A DNA stretch of 23,555 bases from Candidatus Saccharibacteria bacterium UBA5152. Its GTDB lineage: Bacteria > Patescibacteriota > Saccharimonadia > Saccharimonadales > UBA4665. The DNA lies in NCBI GenBank assembly GCA_002413755.1, contig DHXQ01000004.1, forward strand, positions 40,243 to 63,797. Direction: 5' to 3'. Below are positions 21,403 through 23,555 of this stretch, piece after piece; positions within the stretch are counted from its first letter, which is position 1, and every line of letters begins with the position of its first letter. The notes under the pieces were generated by a model. That model had not been told where the DNA came from and did no database searches. It saw only the letters and a program-made list of their open reading frames with translations. Both the position numbers and the translations under genes were made by a program.

Positions 21403-22798
21403 GGCCGCTATCGGTGTCGCGAACTAGGACGCCTTGAGCGTCTAGTTCGTCACGCAACTGGTCGGATTTTGCCCAGTCCTGAGTGTCACGGGCAGCTTGT
21501 CGCTCCGCAATGAGTTGCTTCTGTTCGTCACTGGTGTCGGGTACGTCGGCCAGGCCGAGTCCGAAAGCGGCATCGAGCCATTCCAATAGGCCGATAAAGG
21601 CCTCTTGACTAGTATTATTAATACCACGGATGTCAAGACCCCTTTCGAGGCGGCTCAAAACAGCCAAGGCTTCGGGGGTGTCGAGGTCGTTTTGGAGGGC
21701 GACGTGGATGGCGTCGCGGTTGGCTTGCAGGAAGCCGAGTGGTGTGGTCGCATCGCCGTCATTTGGTTGCCAGCGATGCACAGCCATGGCGCGGAGGTTG
21801 GTCAGTCGGTTCTGGGCAGCTTGCAACGAGTCCATGCTGAACTTGCTCTGGGAGCGGTAGTTTGATTCAAGGACGTGCAAGCGGACGGCTTCGGGGCTGA
21901 TGCCCTTGTCGATAATCTCCTGCAAGCGGATGCCGTTGCCGAGTGATTTGCTGATTTTCTCACCGTCGACCATGACGTGGTTGCTGTGGAGCCAATAATT
22001 GGCGAAGCGCTTGCCGGTGGCGGCCTCGGACTGGGCGATTTCGTTGGTGTGGTGCACCGGAATGTGGTCAATGCCGCCGGCGTGGATGTCGAGGGTTTCA
22101 CCAAGATACTTCATACTCATGGCGCTACATTCTATATGCCAACCGGGGAATCCTTTGCCCCATGGGCTGTCCCATTCCATGTCACGAGTCTTGCCGCCTT
22201 CGTCTGGGGGTGGGCTGAATTTCCAGAGGGCGAAGTCGGTGGGGTTGCGCTTTTCGCGGTTGTATTCGACGCGGGCACCAGCCTGCATGCCATCGAGATC
22301 CAGCCGGGCGAAGGCGGCGTAGCCCTCAAACTGGCTGGTGTCGTAGTAGACACCGTCGCTGATGACATAGGTATAGCCTTTGGTCTCCAGCTTTTGGATG
22401 AGTTCAATCTGTTCGGCGATGTGGTCGGTGGCCTTGACGATGTGGTCGGGCGCGGAGATGTGGAGTAATTCCATGCCGTGCAGGAAATCCTGGGTGTAGA
22501 AGTCGGCGACTTCCCAAGCGGTCTTGCCTTCGCGCTTGGCACCCTTTTCGAGCTTATCTTCGCCTTCGTCTGCGTCGCTGACCAAGTGGCCAACATCGGT
22601 AATATTCATTACCCACTGGGGCTGGTAGCCGGATAATTTGAGCACACGAACCAGGGTGTCCATCCGGACGTAATTGAACCAGTGGCCGATGTGGGCATAG
22701 TCGTAGACGGTCGGGCCGCAGGTGTAGACGGTGACTGCGGGGGCATTAAGCGGTTCAATAGTATCAACTTGGCGAGTCAGGGTGTTGTAGAGTTGCAC
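21380..22798 (-). CDS. cysS: Cysteinyl-tRNA synthetase
   Basis: 472 residues, normal for bacterial CysRS. Class I signatures are clear: the HIGH motif as HIGH at 36-39, KMSKS as KISKS at 281-285, and zinc ligands Cys27 (YTCGPTVYDYAHIG), Cys224 (GWHIECSAM), His249 and Glu253 (HHTNEIAQSE). A DALR-like helical domain follows. It charges tRNA-Cys with cysteine. The start is a GTG at 22798 preceded by AAAGGAAA, and a TATACT box lies near 22827. It overlaps the convergent permease gene. Confidence 0.96.
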   Translation of the reverse strand: MQLYNTLTRQVDTIEPLNAPAVTVYTCGPTVYDYAHIGHWFNYVRMDTLVRVLKLSGYQPQWVMNITDVGHLVSDADEGEDKLEKGAKREGKTAWEVADFYTQDFLHGMELLHISAPDHIVKATDHIAEQIELIQKLETKGYTYVISDGVYYDTSQFEGYAAFARLDLDGMQAGARVEYNREKRNPTDFALWKFSPPPDEGGKTRDMEWDSPWGKGFPGWHIECSAMSMKYLGETLDIHAGGIDHIPVHHTNEIAQSEAATGKRFANYWLHSNHVMVDGEKISKSLGNGIRLQEIIDKGISPEAVRLHVLESNYRSQSKFSMDSLQAAQNRLTNLRAMAVHRWQPNDGDATTPLGFLQANRDAIHVALQNDLDTPEALAVLSRLERGLDIRGINNTSQEAFIGLLEWLDAAFGLGLADVPDTSDEQKQLIAERQAARDTQDWAKSDQLRDELDAQGVLVRDTDSGPIWSWKK

Positions 22799-22862
22799 GG
22801 TAGTTTCCTTTATCTAGTACGTAGTATAGCGTAAATCTGCCGGAAGGGCCGACCGCTAGAGA

Positions 22863-23555
22863 CTACTGTGATGCGGCGGGTAGCGCGTCGAGCAGCTCGG
22901 TGGCGGCCGCGATACAAGATGCCTTGATCTCTTCGAGCGTGCGACCGTCGGTGAGCTTGAAACCGCTGGCATAGCTGTGGCCGCCGCCACCAAAACGCTT
23001 GGCTAGCTCGCCAGCGATGGCTGAGCCGTAATTACAGCGGATTTTAGCGGTGATTTTACCGTCTTTATAGACCTTAAAGGCGGCGACGACCTGCACGCCG
23101 GTTACTAGGCGCATGTCGTCCATCACCAGAATCGAGGGGTTGTATTGGTAACTGTAGCGCTCGATCTCATCCCAGGGGATGACGACGCTGGCGATCCGGC
23201 CGCTCGGGTCGTAGGCGACGCGCTGTAGCAGCTGGCCCTTGTAGGCCAGCAGTTCGGGTGATTTGCGCATCATACCGCGGCGCAGCTGCTCCAGGGCCGG
23301 TATCACGACCCCCTGCTCCACGAGCTCAGCGATAATGTGAATCGAGCGCGCCGAAGTGGCTTCGGTGGTTAGCCCCAGGCTGTCAGCCATGATCGAGGTG
23401 ACCAGCATATTGCGGGCGCCAGGGTTGAGCGGCCATTTGAGTTGCTGGGCCAGTTCATAAATCACCTCGCCGGTGGCGACGGCCGGTGGGTTGCAGACGA
23501 CGGTGGCAAAGGTGATGCTCAGCTCGACGGCATGGTGGTCGAGTATAATGCACGG
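22863..23555 (-). CDS. DHH/DHHA1 phosphoesterase, NrnA-like (5' cut by window)
   Basis: The frame is open to the last base of the window, giving 231 residues of the C-terminal part. Near the cut end CIILDHHAVE carries the DHH motif that names the family. The C-terminal DHHA1 domain has the substrate-binding GGGGHSYASGFKL near residues 193-205. With NrnA-type spacing between the two, it is probably an oligoribonuclease / 3'-phosphoadenosine 5'-phosphate or c-di-nucleotide phosphodiesterase; the N-terminal metal motifs needed to choose are outside the window. It stops 64 bp before the cysS start and points the same way. Confidence 0.85.
   Translation of the reverse strand, partial: PCIILDHHAVELSITFATVVCNPPAVATGEVIYELAQQLKWPLNPGARNMLVTSIMADSLGLTTEATSARSIHIIAELVEQGVVIPALEQLRRGMMRKSPELLAYKGQLLQRVAYDPSGRIASVVIPWDEIERYSYQYNPSILVMDDMRLVTGVQVVAAFKVYKDGKITAKIRCNYGSAIAGELAKRFGGGGHSYASGFKLTDGRTLEEIKASCIAAATELLDALPAASQ

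Noticed and set aside
1..23555. Alternative genetic code (TGA as glycine)
   Set aside because: The methyltransferase and glycosyltransferase end in TGA exactly where the next gene starts (ATGA), so TGA is a stop here.

Overview
The window looks like a chromosomal segment of a Patescibacteria/CPR bacterium, most likely Saccharibacteria (TM7). This is inferred from Asn/Thr/Ser-rich surface repeat proteins of the kind common in CPR genomes, a MscL with a C-terminal zinc ribbon, many tiny membrane proteins, and start codons that often lie 6-7 nt after a -10 box. TGA is used as a normal stop (the methyltransferase and first glycosyltransferase both end in TGA), which argues against the code-25 CPR groups. 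Taxonomy is inference; no marker gene settles it.

Layout. (1) 1-2934: envelope genes: a cut family-2 glycosyltransferase, a flippase-like membrane protein, mscL and, convergent to it, a YihY/BrkB protein. (2) 3089-6543: a 27-residue micro-ORF with its own terminator, then three genes with strong AGGAGG-type ribosome sites encoding a membrane-anchored stalk protein, a small secreted repeat protein and a 675-residue anchored surface protein with related repeats. (3) 6545-10853: an AT-richer array of short minus-strand genes, mostly small membrane proteins plus one RelB/RelE-type toxin-antitoxin pair, separated by seven copies of a roughly 30-bp site whose centre is GTTGACGTACTTCGCAAC. Genes, promoters and sites share one orientation, so it reads like a cassette array resembling integron or dif-module arrays, but the site is neither a canonical attC nor a recognisable dif. 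(4) 10926-12752: a cytosine-5 methyltransferase and an overlapping GIY-YIG restriction enzyme of the Eco29kI type. (5) 12768-16000: a rolling-circle module: promoter, about 285 bp of hairpin-rich DNA ending in a terminator, a small ORF carrying a hairpin with the nick motif ACTTGATA in its loop, a two-tyrosine HUH Rep, and a large serine recombinase whose frame runs antisense through a tRNA-Gln(UUG) gene. (6) 16057-23555: core-like genes: VanY-type peptidase, alpha/beta hydrolase, two GT4 glycosyltransferases, AI-2E family permease, cysS and a cut DHH/DHHA1 phosphoesterase.

How it may work together (inference): the tRNA-Gln locus took up an integrative rolling-circle element. A 14/15 copy of the tRNA 3' end at 9941 suggests the element could include the restriction-modification system and part of the array. 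The repeat-bounded genes look like independently promoted units shuffled by a recombinase acting on the short site. No tyrosine recombinase is encoded here, so that enzyme would have to be elsewhere. The flanking envelope genes look resident.
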